A stretch of 64,000 bases of DNA from Ovis canadensis (GCF_042477335.2 NC_091246.1:15621001-15685000); one strand, 5' to 3'. Positions 20,853 to 31,165 are shown, numbered from the stretch's first letter. The notes: generated by a model not told the origin, from the letters alone. Numbers and translations: made by a program.

Positions 20853-20887
20853 GGGGCTGTGGCAGGGGGTGGGGGGTAGGTGGGGGG
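20853..20887 (+). repeat. G-rich tract (possible G-quadruplex)
   Basis: Four runs of at least four G within 35 bases (one loop of 8 bases); a candidate G-quadruplex, unproven. Confidence 0.5.
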
Positions 20888-20954
20888 CATGTCCCAGACC
20901 CCAGAGCACCCCCACAATCCTATCAGCTAGGCTGATTTCCCTAGAGGGTAGGCT

Positions 20955-21460
20955 TGCTGGTTCATTCATTCTCTTATTCATTCAACAGTTACAATCCCTC
21001 CTTGAGTTGGAGGCTCTACATACAGCTGTGATTCACAGACAAACAAGACCTGACTCTCCCTGGAGGAGCCCACTGGCCAGTGGGGAGACGGGCCCATCCA
21101 TAGATCATGGTTTGGCATCCAGTGACAACCGCAATGGAATCTGAGCGGAGGGCAAAGCACGCAGGAGGGAGAGGCTGGCTCTGGTGGTTGGGGGGGCAAT
21201 AGGAAAGCCTTTGGAGAAGAGGAAGCCTTGCATCTGGGCCTCCAGGTTGGGGGAGCTCACACAGCAGTGGAGGGGAGGAGAGGATATTCCCAGCAGAGAG
21301 GCAGCTCTAACCGTGTGGCAGCCTGGAGGGCTGTGGGGTGTCAACTGAGCGATGGGGACTATTAGTGAGCAAGTGAGGTGAGTTGGGTCAGGAGCAAAAG
21401 GGGCCACATGGCCCTTGCCAAGGAATCTGGACAAAGAAAACCAGAGGCATAGAAGGTCTG
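20955..21460 (-). mobile_element. L2 LINE fragment (long)
   Basis: Antisense L2: 'cattcattctcttattcattc' is the complement of its 3' end, then 'gacaaacaagacctgactc', 'ggatattcccagcagagag', 'caaaaggggccacatgg'. Diverged. Confidence 0.6.
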
Positions 21461-21474
21461 ACTTTGTCCACAGT

Positions 21475-21756
21475 GCCGTCTACAGGCCTACAGATCAGCA
21501 TCACCAGGAGCTAGTTAGAAATGCACCTCCTTCAATCCTCATGTCATATACCTGAAACTTACACAGTGCTGCCTGTCAACTATATCAGTAAAATTAGGAA
21601 GAAAAAAAGTAATTTTTTTAAAGGAAAAAGAATTACAGATCTCCAGGCCCCACCCTGCATGGACTGAATCAGGAGCTATGGGGGGTAGTACCAAGGCATC
21701 TGGATTTTACCAAGGCCTCCAGGTGATCCTGAGGCAAAGTGTAGCCTGAGAACACT
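21475..21756 (+). mobile_element. MER5A split by an L1 3' end
   Basis: MER5A pieces 'gatcagcatcaccaggagc' and 'ctgaatcaggagctatgggg ... caggtgatcctgaggc' lie on either side of a short L1 insertion at 21527-21640. Confidence 0.7.
21527..21640 (+). mobile_element. L1 LINE extreme 3' end
   Basis: 'catatacctgaaacttacac' and 'ctgtcaactatatcagtaa' match the ruminant L1 3' terminus, followed by an A-rich tail. Confidence 0.65.
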
Positions 21757-21774
21757 AACATCGAACGTAATAAA

Positions 21775-21995
21775 GATCTGCCTCTCTTCACAGAGCCTCT
21801 ACTTCGTGGTAGACACTGGGCTAAGTCCTTTATGCACTTATCTGATTTAATCCTCACAACAAGCCTATGAGGTGGGTCTATCATTATCCCCACTTTATAG
21901 GAGATAAAACTGAGGCTCACAGAAGTAACTTGCTTGAGGTTGTGAAGCCACTAAGTAGCAAATCTGGGATTTTTAACTCAAACTGTGAGATTCTT
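21775..21995 (-). mobile_element. MIR SINE
   Basis: Well preserved antisense MIR: 'taatcctcacaacaagcc', 'tatccccactttatagg', 'actgaggctcacagaag'. Confidence 0.9.
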
Positions 21996-22251
21996 AGGCA
22001 GCACCCAGAGAAAAGTGGTCCACCTTAGGAGTTTCTGATGCTAGGAGGTGAGAAGGAGCATCAGAGAACCTGAGATTTTCTGGGGCTTAACAACAGGATC
22101 CATTGACCTTGATAGATATGGGAAGAGAGCAAGAATAGACAAGGAAGACCCTCAGCTCCCTAGGCTGAGAAATTGAGGGAGTGGAGATACAGGGGCATCA
22201 GGGAAGAGATGAGGCTTCCCACTGATCGTGCAGAGCATAAGCGTGAACATG

Positions 22252-22413
22252 AACGTGAAGTCGCTCAGTCGTGTCCGACTCTTCACGACCCCATGGACTG
22301 TAGCCTACCAGGCTCCTCTGTCCACGGGATTTTCCAGGCAAGAGTACTGGAGTGGATTGCCATTTCCTTCCACAAAGGATCTTCCCAACCCAGGGATTGA
22401 ACCCGGCTCGACA
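22252..22413 (-). mobile_element. Bov-tA SINE, 5' truncated
   Basis: Antisense: 'gtcgctcagtcgtgtccg' to 'gggattgaacccggc'; the tRNA-like head is missing beyond 22413. Confidence 0.9.
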
Positions 22414-23639
22414 TCAAAGATGCAAAATGTTCCCATGAAAACTGGAAAACAGGGGTGTTACCTGCCTCTTGGTGGGTGGTATCACCATAGGTATATTGGA
22501 TCAGACTGAAAAGAACACTCGGCTCAAATCACTACAATATAGGGGTGTCAAATTTTAGGGGGGCTAAGTCACCCCAAGATTTATGAGTGTATAGGGAAAG
22601 GTTAAGGACATTGTTCCCACCATGAGCAGCAGTGAGGGGACCCCCCAAGTCTTTTAGACTCGTCCAGTTCCCCAAGGACACACAGACCTTGATGTGACCT
22701 TTCCCTGGGTCTCGAAAAGAGAGGGTGAAAAGCCTGCGCTGCCAGTGACAGAGCAATTAACACGGCAGATTCTAAAGCTTCTGAAATGAGAGGACCCAGG
22801 TGCTAAATTCATCTGTTCTAAAGATGAGAAAACAGAAAACCCTCTTTTGGTTCCTATTTGGGTAAAGCTGGACATAAATCATTCTTTGAAAAGGTGTCGT
22901 GGGTGCCTTTGGTCCGAGGGGCTCAGGCCCTTTCCAAACAGCGCCTCATTAATCCTAGCAAACACCAGGAGAGAAAGTCCGACAGGCGGCACCTTTTGTG
23001 TAACTGAACAGATGAGAGCTGGCCTCCAACTTAAAGACCCGGCCAGGTTCCAGGTGGACCTGGAACAAGACCTTGCTCAATGATGTTATGTTAGTTTAGC
23101 TACCCTGCCCTGTGGGGCTGGGGGAGGGAGGAGCTGTCAAGGAGTGAATGTATGTGGTGTGTGTGTGTGCCTGTGTGTACTCTCTGTGTGCTTTTAGCCT
23201 TCTTGATTATCTCAGTCCAGGGAAAGTAAGCGAGGCCACAGCAGCTGAAGGCTGGGTGACATGTTACTGGGAAGTTCATATTCCCTTTTGAAAATTCCGG
23301 ATTTTTACAAAAGTATATATATACATATATAATCCCATTTTCTTGGGGAGCTTGTCCTTGATAAATACCTCTTGTTTATTTTTAGCCCTTCCACATGTGT
23401 GGGCTTTATTGCAACGTGTGGTTCTAACCCCCAAAAAGGGGGGGAGAAGGAGACAGGGAAAGGGAGTGAGGGGAAGAGAAAAGCGCAAACCCCAGCAACA
23501 GACACCCAAGGGGAGAATTTGCCTCCGCGGGGTCTGTGTGGGGACTGAGTACGGTTTGTTGCTTCAAAGTCAGAAAAAGATCTAAAAGTACCAGGTGTCC
23601 TAGAAACGGAAAAAATTTGATGTGATCTGTCCTTTTCTT
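22414..23639. other. 1.2 kb repeat-free region upstream of the CpG island
   Basis: No interspersed repeat recognised except a (TG)n at 23149-23190. Absence of insertions next to a CpG island is typical of promoter-flanking DNA. No ORF with coding character. Confidence 0.5.
23149..23190. repeat. (TG)n-rich tract
   Basis: Imperfect TG repeats ('ggtgtgtgtgtgtgcctgtgtg'). Confidence 0.85.
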
Positions 23640-23770
23640 TTTAATGCAGAAGGGAAAGGAAATAAAAGAGAAAGCGAATGCAAATAACGAGAAAGGGAGA
23701 AACAGACAGCGAGAAGGAAGGAAAAAACAAAGAAAAAGAGAGAAAGAAAGAGAAAAAAGGAGAGAGGAAA
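23640..23770 (+). repeat. Purine-rich (GA)/(GAAA) tract
   Basis: About 130 bases almost entirely A and G directly upstream of the CpG island. The 86-codon ORF 23644-23904 reads mostly Lys/Glu/Arg here because of this composition. Confidence 0.8.
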
Positions 23771-23787
23771 AGGCCGGCAGAGAGGCG

Positions 23788-23904
23788 ATGGCGAGCGAGC
23801 GCCAGCCGCGCGGCGATGCCGCGCGGCGATCCAGCGCTCCCTACCCGGGATCGCCGAGCGCTTTCCGCCGCGGCCGCGGGCTCGGAGCTTTTAAGGGTTT
23901 CTAA
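23788..23904 (+). other. Short ORF with good start context inside the CpG island (38 codons)
   Basis: ATG at 23788 in the context 'gaggcgatgg' (G at +4) opens a 38-residue frame, rich in Arg/Ala/Pro/Gly, ending in TAA at 23904. No recognised protein. It may be an upstream ORF of a 5' UTR or chance in GC-rich DNA. Contains the 13-base direct repeat gccgcgcggcgat (23805-23817, 23818-23830). Confidence 0.25.
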
Positions 23905-24290
23905 TCCTGGAAGGCTGTCTGACATCACCCCGTTTCTTGTCGGCTGATGTTTCGTACAAGCCTCTCATTTCCTCAGTGTTTTCAGAGCACCAATTACTGC
24001 AACAATCTCGTGTTTATGTTTGCTCTCTCTCCTGCCTCGCTGGCCCTCCGCCTGGAGCCTCTGCTGCTCTCCGACGCGGGGAGCCCAAGGGGGCTGGGGG
24101 GCGGGGGCGGGTGAGGGGGGAGACCTGGATCGGGCATTGCAGAAAAAGGGAGGGGTCCCCCTTAATTTTTTTTCATTGACTTCAGCACCATGTGATCAGG
24201 AAGTCTGGCCTCCCTCCATTTCCCCTCCCGACTAAAGGGAAACATTGTGTAGCAGCCGCCGCGGCCACTGGTGGGATGGCCTTCACCGCC

Positions 24291-24328
24291 TGACGTAGGG
24301 AGATAAAAATAACCGGCATATTTAAGGC
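24291..24328 (+). promoter_or_regulatory. CRE-like + MEF2-like + TATA-like core promoter cluster
   Basis: tgacgtag (24291-24298) differs from the CRE octamer tgacgtca in its last two bases. gataaaaataac (24302-24313) resembles a MEF2 site (YTAWWWWTAR). catatttaagg (24318-24328) is a TATA-like or SRF-like A/T core. The spacing would place a start site near 24350. The sequences are seen; their function is inferred. Confidence 0.5.
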
Positions 24329-24560
24329 AGGAGCAGGAATCCCGGCGCTCACACGCGGCCTGGTCAGTTCCCGAGGCCGGCCGGGCGCAGGGCCTGCGGG
24401 GAGGTCCGCGCGCGCTCCTCGCGCAGGGGAGCCGCCGCGAGCGCCATCGCTGGTGACCTGGGGGCCCGGGCCCATCACCCGGGACCGCCGAGCCTCGCAG
24501 GGTCCCCGAGAGAGGCCGGCAAGGCGGGCTGGTCGCCGGCAGCCTGGCTTGGGCCGCTGG

Positions 24561-25039
24561 CCTGGCTTCCTGGAGATGGGAAGATGCTGTGGCAGAGGGA
24601 GGGTGACGCGGAGCCTGACGCTGAGCCGGAAGGCACAGACTGAGCTGCCACTAAAACAGCCTGCCAGTCATACACACCATGGTCCACACACCCGCAAGTC
24701 CCCCTCTGCAGTCTCTTAAAGGCTGAACTGCTTGTTGCAAAGCAGGACTGGAAACAAACAAGAACCAGCTCAGCAAAGAAAATGGGGCGGATCCTTGCAG
24801 AGTTCAGCTATTTCAGAGGAGAATACAGACTTCCCAGGAGAGTGCGACCTAGCCACCCACCCACCTAAGGCCCCTACAGGTTTCCTCAGAACTCCTCACC
24901 ACTGTCCTCCTTCTGACCTGTCCAGGGACCTAGAAGATTGAGGAAGTGTCGCTACCCCCAGATAAGTCCACATCCTGGGTCTCCCCAGAACAAGCCATGG
25001 GGAACAGAACTCTACCCTGTATGGCACCTACCACAAAGG
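24561..25039. other. Repeat-free flank downstream of the CpG island
   Basis: Unique DNA, possibly first-intron sequence if the gene runs on +. No repeat; short frames only. Confidence 0.4.
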
Positions 25040-25110
25040 ACCCCGTATGGGAGGTTCCATTATCCCTATTTTAAATGAAAGGAAACAGGCTCAGAAGTGA
25101 AATGATTGTG
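25040..25110 (-). mobile_element. MIR fragment
   Basis: 'ttccattatccctatttt' followed by 'gaaaggaaacaggctcagaag': antisense MIR core. Confidence 0.6.
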
Positions 25111-25764
25111 CATGTCCCCTTCATGGGGAACACTCCCTGCCACCTCAGTCACCTCCCTCAACTGCATGTACATGGCCACATCGATGTATCATGCTGGAAA
25201 CCACCTTCCATCTGTTCCTCCTAATCCCTAAAGAAAATTAATACCAAGCAAAACCATGTTAGTGGGCTTTCCACTGACCTGTGAAATCAGTTTTGTCCTT
25301 GCGCTGGGCCACAAACAAGTTTTTATTTCTAATTAATAATGGGAAATCTCTCAGCCTTCTGATGTCTAAAGGAGCAAGATATTTCAGAATTTCTGGCAGC
25401 TTTTCACCTAACTAAAGATTCTGAAGAAAAATGAAATGATACCCTTTTTTTTTTTTTTTTTTGGCATTACAGAGATAACAAATAGCTATTTTCTGGAAGA
25501 GGCAAGCAAGTTTCATTTAGGGGACTTGAGGAATTTGGCCACCCATGGGGATAGAAACCCCACCGTCTGCATAGTCATTGCCAGACTGAATGCCCAGCAC
25601 ACTGCCTGACAAAGTATTCAACCAGAATCCTTGGGCCAAGTGAAAACTGGGTTGTGCAGAAGTGAGGGGAAGCTCCCAGAGACATGCTCGGGTCATATGT
25701 GTTGGTCTTACTTGTGGCGACTGTAGAAGCGTGACCACATTTTTTGTAGTAAACCTAGGAGGAT
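25111..25764. other. No gene recognised; poly(T) at 25444-25463
   Basis: Mostly unique AT-rich DNA with a 20-base T run. A weak L2-like resemblance at 25110-25240 is not strong enough to call. Confidence 0.4.
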
Positions 25765-25915
25765 GACAGGGTTATTTATCCTTGCTTGGCTATAGAGAAA
25801 CTGTAGCACAGAGAGAAATTACCCAAAGAAACACTGTTAGAAAGTAGTAGTGCTGAAATTCGAACCTAAGGAATCTGACTGCAGAAGCCAGGCCCTTAAC
25901 CACTAGGCTAAAGCC
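25765..25915 (-). mobile_element. MIR SINE
   Basis: Antisense MIR ending 'agccaggcccttaaccactagg', the complement of the MIR 5' end. Confidence 0.8.
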
Positions 25916-26109
25916 AAAGAGGTGCCATGAGACATCAGAGAAAGGGGCCACCAGTTACTAAATAACCCTCTGGCTCAAGTTCCATGCTTGCTCCTGGGTT
26001 TATGGGGCTCATACCACATGTTCCAGGCCCTCAGACAGGTGAGTCCGGAAGCAAGGCAGGACCATAGGTTCTGTGTAGACAGTCCTACTTCTCATTGTCT
26101 CTACATTTC

Positions 26110-26410
26110 CCACCTCAACTCTCACAAATGCCTGTTCAACTGTCCCTCCTGAGAGAAGCCTTCTTGGGCCACTGCCAAATGCAGCTAGTCAACTTCCCTT
26201 CCCATCCTCCACTGGACATTGCTGATGACTGCATTAAATTACCTGTCACCTGTCACAGCTCCTCGCTCACTGGCCAGCTTTCCCACTGGTTGGAGAGCGC
26301 TGGGAGAACAGAATTAAGGTCTGGTTCAGCTCTGTATTCAGACTTGTATCCCAACACAAGTCCAGGGCGTGGTGGCCACTCACTAAATGTTGGCTAACTG
26401 GTGCATGAGT
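26110..26410 (+). mobile_element. L2 LINE 3' end
   Basis: Sense L2 with 'ctgagagaagccttcttggg' and the terminal 'actcactaaatgttggctaac'. Confidence 0.7.
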
Positions 26411-26494
26411 ATGCATTACGCCTCCACTAGCCTCCTAACAATACAGGCTGCCATCATCGCCGCTCCCAATTTTTTCGACCTCAGCACCCCTCTC

Positions 26495-26668
26495 TGTTGC
26501 ACCACGGAATTTGTCACAGTTTGTAATTCAGTCTGTCTCCTTCCCCTCCCCCGAGTAATCCATACATTCAGGAGCCACTTCTGTTTTCCCACCATAGTAC
26601 TCCCTACATCTATTAAGAGGCCACACACATTGCGGGCACTCAGCAAACACTTGTGAATAAGTGACTGA
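26495..26668 (+). mobile_element. L2 LINE fragment
   Basis: A second L2 3' end: 'cgggcactcagcaaacacttgtgaataag'-type terminus. Confidence 0.6.
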
Positions 26669-27734
26669 ACCTGCACTCTTTAGAGCGATCCTTACCTTTC
26701 CATGTATAATAAGTTTATTCCAGCGTCAATCATAATTGAGCAAAGGCACTTGAAATAATGTCACTGCCCAGATTGTATTCATAAAGTAAGTGCTTTTTGT
26801 TCGGTGACCACTTCAAATCCAAGTCTCATCCATATTGATGATAAGACTTAAAAGGGGGGGTTATTGAATGAGGTCCTTCTTCTCACACAATGTGGGCTCC
26901 AGTGACCACTATAGTTGGAACTACACACAGACTCCTTTTATGCCCCTCTGTTTTCATTAGCTCGGGTAACTTGCCAAAGAGTGATCCTTTTGGGCTGAAA
27001 TTTTCCATGCTGGGTCTTGGCAAAAGGTGACTTTTGGGGGAAAGTTTGAATAAAATCCCTTCAGCCATTTTTTAGTTTGATGAGGATTTTTTTTTCTAAA
27101 TGACATTTTTTTCTTGCTTTTAATTGGAGACATTTTTAGGACACAGGAAACTCCAAACCAGTTGAACTTTGAAAACTTGAAACTCATGTCTAAGCCCATC
27201 TAAGGAAACTGTGGGGTGATTTGGGATTCAAATAAAAATTTTTTTAATAAAAAAAAAAAGACTAAGAAGTAATTGAAAAATCTCTTTACAGCCTTAGCAA
27301 TCAAGACATTTTTTTCCCACTTGGGCTACATAAGTCTTTCTGTGATTCTAGCAAATTGTAAAAGCTCAGAGCTGTTCAGAAGGGATCATAAAATTTGGAT
27401 TTCAGTTCCTCTGCCATGACAGATGATATTAGGCCCCTTTTCTCTTTTGTCTCAAGAAGCTTCTCATAGTGTCATACTAGGAATATAGGATTTAAACTGT
27501 AGTCTCAGAAAACAAAAAAAAACTGAGGTTCCTGGAATGAAAGGACCACTCCTTTGAAGCCAAATCTACAACTCGCTTTCCAAAGCTTTCTTAGACAAAT
27601 GCTAACCAAAATATTCTATCTTACATTGGACTTTCTCACTACTCACGTCAGTATCAGATTCTTGCTTTCTTATTCACTGGAAACTACCTTAGGCTAGCCA
27701 TATGCTAGTTCTTACCACAGAATTACTTTCAAAG
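26669..27734. other. 1.07 kb AT-rich repeat-poor block; possible conserved element at 26690-26880
   Basis: No interspersed repeat recognised. 26690-26880 contains homeobox-like ATTA/TAAT cores and a 'cagcgtcaatcataattgag' stretch. An A-run lies at 27249-27259. No coding frame. Confidence 0.35.
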
Positions 27735-27940
27735 AACAGCAGTAGGCTGGAAAATCAGGAAGATCAGCGTTTGACTCTCTGCTCTGATATTTACCAAGCA
27801 AATACCTTAACCTCTTGAAAACTGAGCTTGCTCGATTGTTGAACAGGGATAATATTTACTCAGTAGTTATCATAAGGATTAATTTAGGTCCAGTGCACCC
27901 CATAGTGCATAGTACAGAATATGTGCTCAATAAAAGGCAC
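27735..27940 (+). mobile_element. MIR SINE
   Basis: Full-length-like sense MIR: 'cgtttgactctctgctctg', 'gttgaacagggataatatt', 'atgtgctcaataaaagg'. Confidence 0.8.
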
Positions 27941-28082
27941 TCTTTTTGCCCCTCCCCCATCAGCTGTGGATTCACATTTATCTTGTCGTTATATCACCTA
28001 GTTGGCATCTCGTGTCTCTGGTTCTCAGTTCATCCTGGTGTCTAGTACAACCTGAAACACATGGTCGTTGTTTAGCAGAGAC

Positions 28083-28448
28083 GTTGTTGTTCAGTCATTC
28101 AGTCGTGTCCTACTGTTTGCAACCCCATAGACTGCAGCACACTAGGCTTCCCTGTCTTTCGCCATCTCCCGTGACTTGCTCAAACTCATATCCATCAAGT
28201 CGGTGATGCCATCCAACCATCTCATCCTCTGTTGTCCCCTTTGCCTCCTGCCCTCAATCTTTCCCAGCATCAGAGTCTATTCTAATGAGTTGGCTCTTAG
28301 TGGTCAAAGTTTTGGAGCTTCAGCATCAGTCCTTCCAATGGATAGTCAGGACTGATATCCTTTCGGATTGACTGGTTTGATCTCCTTGCTGTCCAAGCGA
28401 CTCTCAAGAATCTTCTCTAACACTACAGTTCAAAAGCATCAATTCTTC
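28083..28448 (-). mobile_element. BovB LINE 3' end, 0.37 kb
   Basis: Antisense BovB through the C-terminal coding part. Flanked by the 9-base target duplication agcagagac (28074-28082, 28449-28457). Confidence 0.95.
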
Positions 28449-28457
28449 AGCAGAGAC

Positions 28458-28960
28458 ACACAGGACAAAATCAGTGAAGTGCCGGCTGTTTCCATCAATG
28501 CTGTGTATTTCCAACAACACAGGCAAATGCTCTGTCTTTACCTGTTTCCTTGTCTTTCTCTCTTACCAGAAGGATCTCGTCCACCTTTGTAAACCCAGGA
28601 TGTAGCTGGGTAAGTGGCTGAGTGGATAAACACACCAGTCAAGGCCTCTTGTTTCTTTACAGGATCTGTATCCTGAATCTTGGCCTCCGTTTTCAAGTAA
28701 TTTTATTTTAGCTCAGGTATTGCCAGACAGCCCGGATTTGTTTGGCCTGCTCACTGACCTTGGTTGTGTATTCCGAATCAGCCGCATCTCAAATGATCCT
28801 CTCTCCTTGCAGTTTGATTTAGCAGAGAGCAGGCAGGGAACCTTCCACTGAAGTCCTTTGTTGGGGCTAAAACTGCCCCTGTTTGAATTTCCCTACTCCA
28901 CAGACATAAAACCACTTCAAAAGAGGAAAGCACTGTAGGAACTCAAAAGAAAAAAGGAGG
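28458..28960. other. No recognised feature
   Basis: Unique sequence with no repeat or coding match that I can support. Confidence 0.4.
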
Positions 28961-29198
28961 GGGACTTGCCTGGTGGCCCAGTGGTTAAGAGTGCACCTGT
29001 CAGTGCAGGGTCCGCGGGTGTGATCCCTGGTCTGAGAACTAAGATCCCACATGCCCCGGGGCAGCTAAGCCCATATGCCACAACCACTGAGCCCACGCAG
29101 CCTAGAGCCTGTGCTCCGTAACAAGAGAAGCCACCCAGAGAGGAGTCCGTGTGAGACAACGAAGGCCCAGCACAGACATAAATAAATACATAAGGTTA
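28961..29198 (+). mobile_element. CHR-2 SINE
   Basis: 'gggacttgcctggtggccc' head, 'gtgtgatccctggtctgag' B-box region, 'gtaacaagagaagccaccc' and an (ataa) tail. Confidence 0.93.
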
Positions 29199-29394
29199 AA
29201 AGGAAGAAGGAGGGAAAGAGGAGGGGAACGGGGGAGGGCCCAGCTTAAGTCAGCACACCTCCACCACCACCCCAAATAATGTCTATCTGATCACTTGTTT
29301 ATTTTCTTCTGCAAGATTGGGTGGCCTTCTTGCCTCTTCTTTAATAGTTAATTTTTTTTTAATTAAAGATAATTGCATTCCAACCCTGTGCCAT

Positions 29395-29500
29395 TTCTTT
29401 CGGCACATATTGTATTTCATCCTCATCTCATTTTATAGGTGGGAAGTAAGCTCAGAGAGTTTAGGAAACTTGCCTCCAGTCAGACATCAAGATGCCCTGG
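29395..29500 (-). mobile_element. MIR fragment
   Basis: 'catctcattttataggtggg' and 'agctcagagagtttagg' resemble the antisense MIR core. Confidence 0.6.
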
Positions 29501-29686
29501 TGCACTATAAAAGCCTCTCTGCTTTACAAGGTTTCTCCAGTATTATCCACCACTTCACGTCCTTCCCTTGTAACACCCAACCCTACACATGTGCTCGCAC
29601 ACACATGCACATACTCAGTTAATTGTGTTTCATAGAGTCGAAGAAGCCTTGAAACCAACAGGGGAGAAGAGTCCCATTATGCAAAG

Positions 29687-29893
29687 TGAAAGTGAAATCA
29701 CTCAGTCATGTCCGACCCTTTGCGACCCCATGGACTGTCGCCTATCTGGCTCCTCCATCCATGGGATTTTCCAGGCAAGAGTGCTGGAGTGGATTGCCAT
29801 TTCCTTCTCCAGGGGATCTTCCCAACCCAGGAATCGAACCCTATCTCCTGCATTGCAGGCAGACGCTTTACCGTCTGAGCCACCAGGGAAGCC
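29687..29893 (-). mobile_element. Bov-tA SINE, young-looking
   Basis: Near-consensus antisense Bov-tA with a perfect 13-base target duplication ccattatgcaaag (29674-29686, 29894-29906). Confidence 0.97.
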
Positions 29894-30140
29894 CCATTAT
29901 GCAAAGGATAACCCCAAATCCACTACAGGATTAACTTTGAGGGTGGAGGGGAATGCAATCAGAAAAGAGTGCATAGAAAGCTTCAGCTGTGGTTTGGTCC
30001 AGTTTTACCTCTTAAGCAGGGTGGTATTTATATGGGTGTTTCTTATTGGATTCTATAAATGTTCATTTGTCTTAAATGTATCACAATATGTTTTTTGAAG
30101 ATTTAAGAAGTATCGCCTGGTGCTTACTCCCAGTTCTGGC

Positions 30141-30145
<5 letters not shown>

Positions 30146-30179
<34 letters not shown>
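30146..30179. repeat. (CA)n microsatellite, about 17 units
   Basis: An uninterrupted CA run, followed by a looser CA-rich region to about 30320. Confidence 0.97.
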
Positions 30180-30182
<3 letters not shown>

Positions 30183-30984
30183 CATACTTAGTACACACTC
30201 ATCCACTGACAATACACTCAAGCACCTCAAACACTACACGTAAACAGTCACATGTTCACCTACACATGTTCAGTCATAAGAACCCATACATTCAGGTAGA
30301 CACACCCACACACATACAGAGCCTGCCACCACTACTCCACTCCCTGAGTCAGGCGCAACATGGTCCACACAGGGACCCTGAAACCTGGGGCACAGAAATG
30401 ACACCAGCTGAGGGATGGGACCACAGGGCAGAGGGCAGGCTGAGGATGCACGAGGCTGCTTTCGGGGGCTGACTCAGCTGATGCCGCCGAGGCCGGTCCC
30501 CGGTCCCCGGTCCGCAGGGACCAGCGTGCAGTGTTCTCCCTCTGCAGCTCAGCTGGGAAGGGACAGAGTTAAAGAGCACGGGGAAGGCGCTGGTCTTTCG
30601 CAGTTCAGGGTGGGAAGCAGTGACTTGTGTGGGAAACAACCTCCTCGGAAACCATAGCAACACCCATTTGGCGGCTGGGATTGGACCCTGACCAGACATT
30701 TATTAAGCAGCCTCATAAGCTGTGGTCTCCAGAAGAACAATACCGAACTGATCAAATGTTAATAGCTTCAATCTGTTCCTCCTCCCCGAACTCCCGCCCC
30801 GCCCCCCTCTCTCCTGTCTTTGCCTTTCTGCTTCTCTGGCCTCAGCTGAAAACCACCTCTGCTGCTAGCCAGCCCAGAGCTCCAGTTCAAGGCCAGATCG
30901 TGAGGTGCAGGTGACTTAAGCAGGTCAACCAGGGAGAGACCCTGAGGGTCCAAAGAGGTGAGCCGGCCCCAGGAACATCTGATC
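30180..30984. other. Repeat-poor, partly GC-rich block with possible RFX/E2F/CCAAT motifs
   Basis: 'ccggtcc' is repeated at 30492-30513. At 30647-30684 an X-box-like 'ggaaaccatagcaac', an E2F-like 'tttggcgg' and an inverted CCAAT ('attgg') follow one another within 40 bases. No ORF of note. Possible regulatory element; unproven. Confidence 0.35.
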
Positions 30985-31165
30985 TAGTCGTTCTCAAAGT
31001 GGCCGCCCTTGAGAATTACCTGGGAAACATGTTTCTGAAAAAAGGCCATGTGTGGATGCCACCCTAGTCCAGTTAAATCTGAATCTCTAGAGGGTGGTCA
31101 TTTGGATTTTGTAAAACCCTCTAGAGAATTCTCATGTGCAGTCAGGGTTCAGAGCCCCTGAACTG
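30985..31165 (+). mobile_element. MER5A hAT-Charlie
   Basis: 'gtcgttctcaaagtggcc' start, 'gagaattacctgggaaac', and end 'gggttcagagcccctg'. Confidence 0.75.

Larger units (their letters stand above)
23771..24560. promoter_or_regulatory. CpG island, probable promoter and first exon of an unidentified gene
   Basis: CpG dinucleotides are dense at 23771-23890, 24055-24125 and 24250-24560, unlike the rest of the window. Seen inside are a CCAAT motif (23989-23994, 'accaat'), overlapping GC boxes 'gggggcgggggcggg' (about 24096-24111), a NotI site gcggccgc (23870-23877) and the CRE/MEF2/TATA-like cluster of 24291-24328. Possible splice donors on + are 'cgg|gtgagg' at 24110/24111 and the weaker 'ctg|gtgacc' near 24451. 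A CpG island with these elements is established as typical of RNA polymerase II promoters. That a gene starts here is inference, and I could not identify it. It could also be a promoter for a non-coding RNA. Direction + is favoured only by the TATA-like box. Confidence 0.75.

Noticed and set aside
29589-30098. 169-codon ORF on +
   Set aside because: Its centre is a Bov-tA SINE read in antisense; it is a repeat translation.
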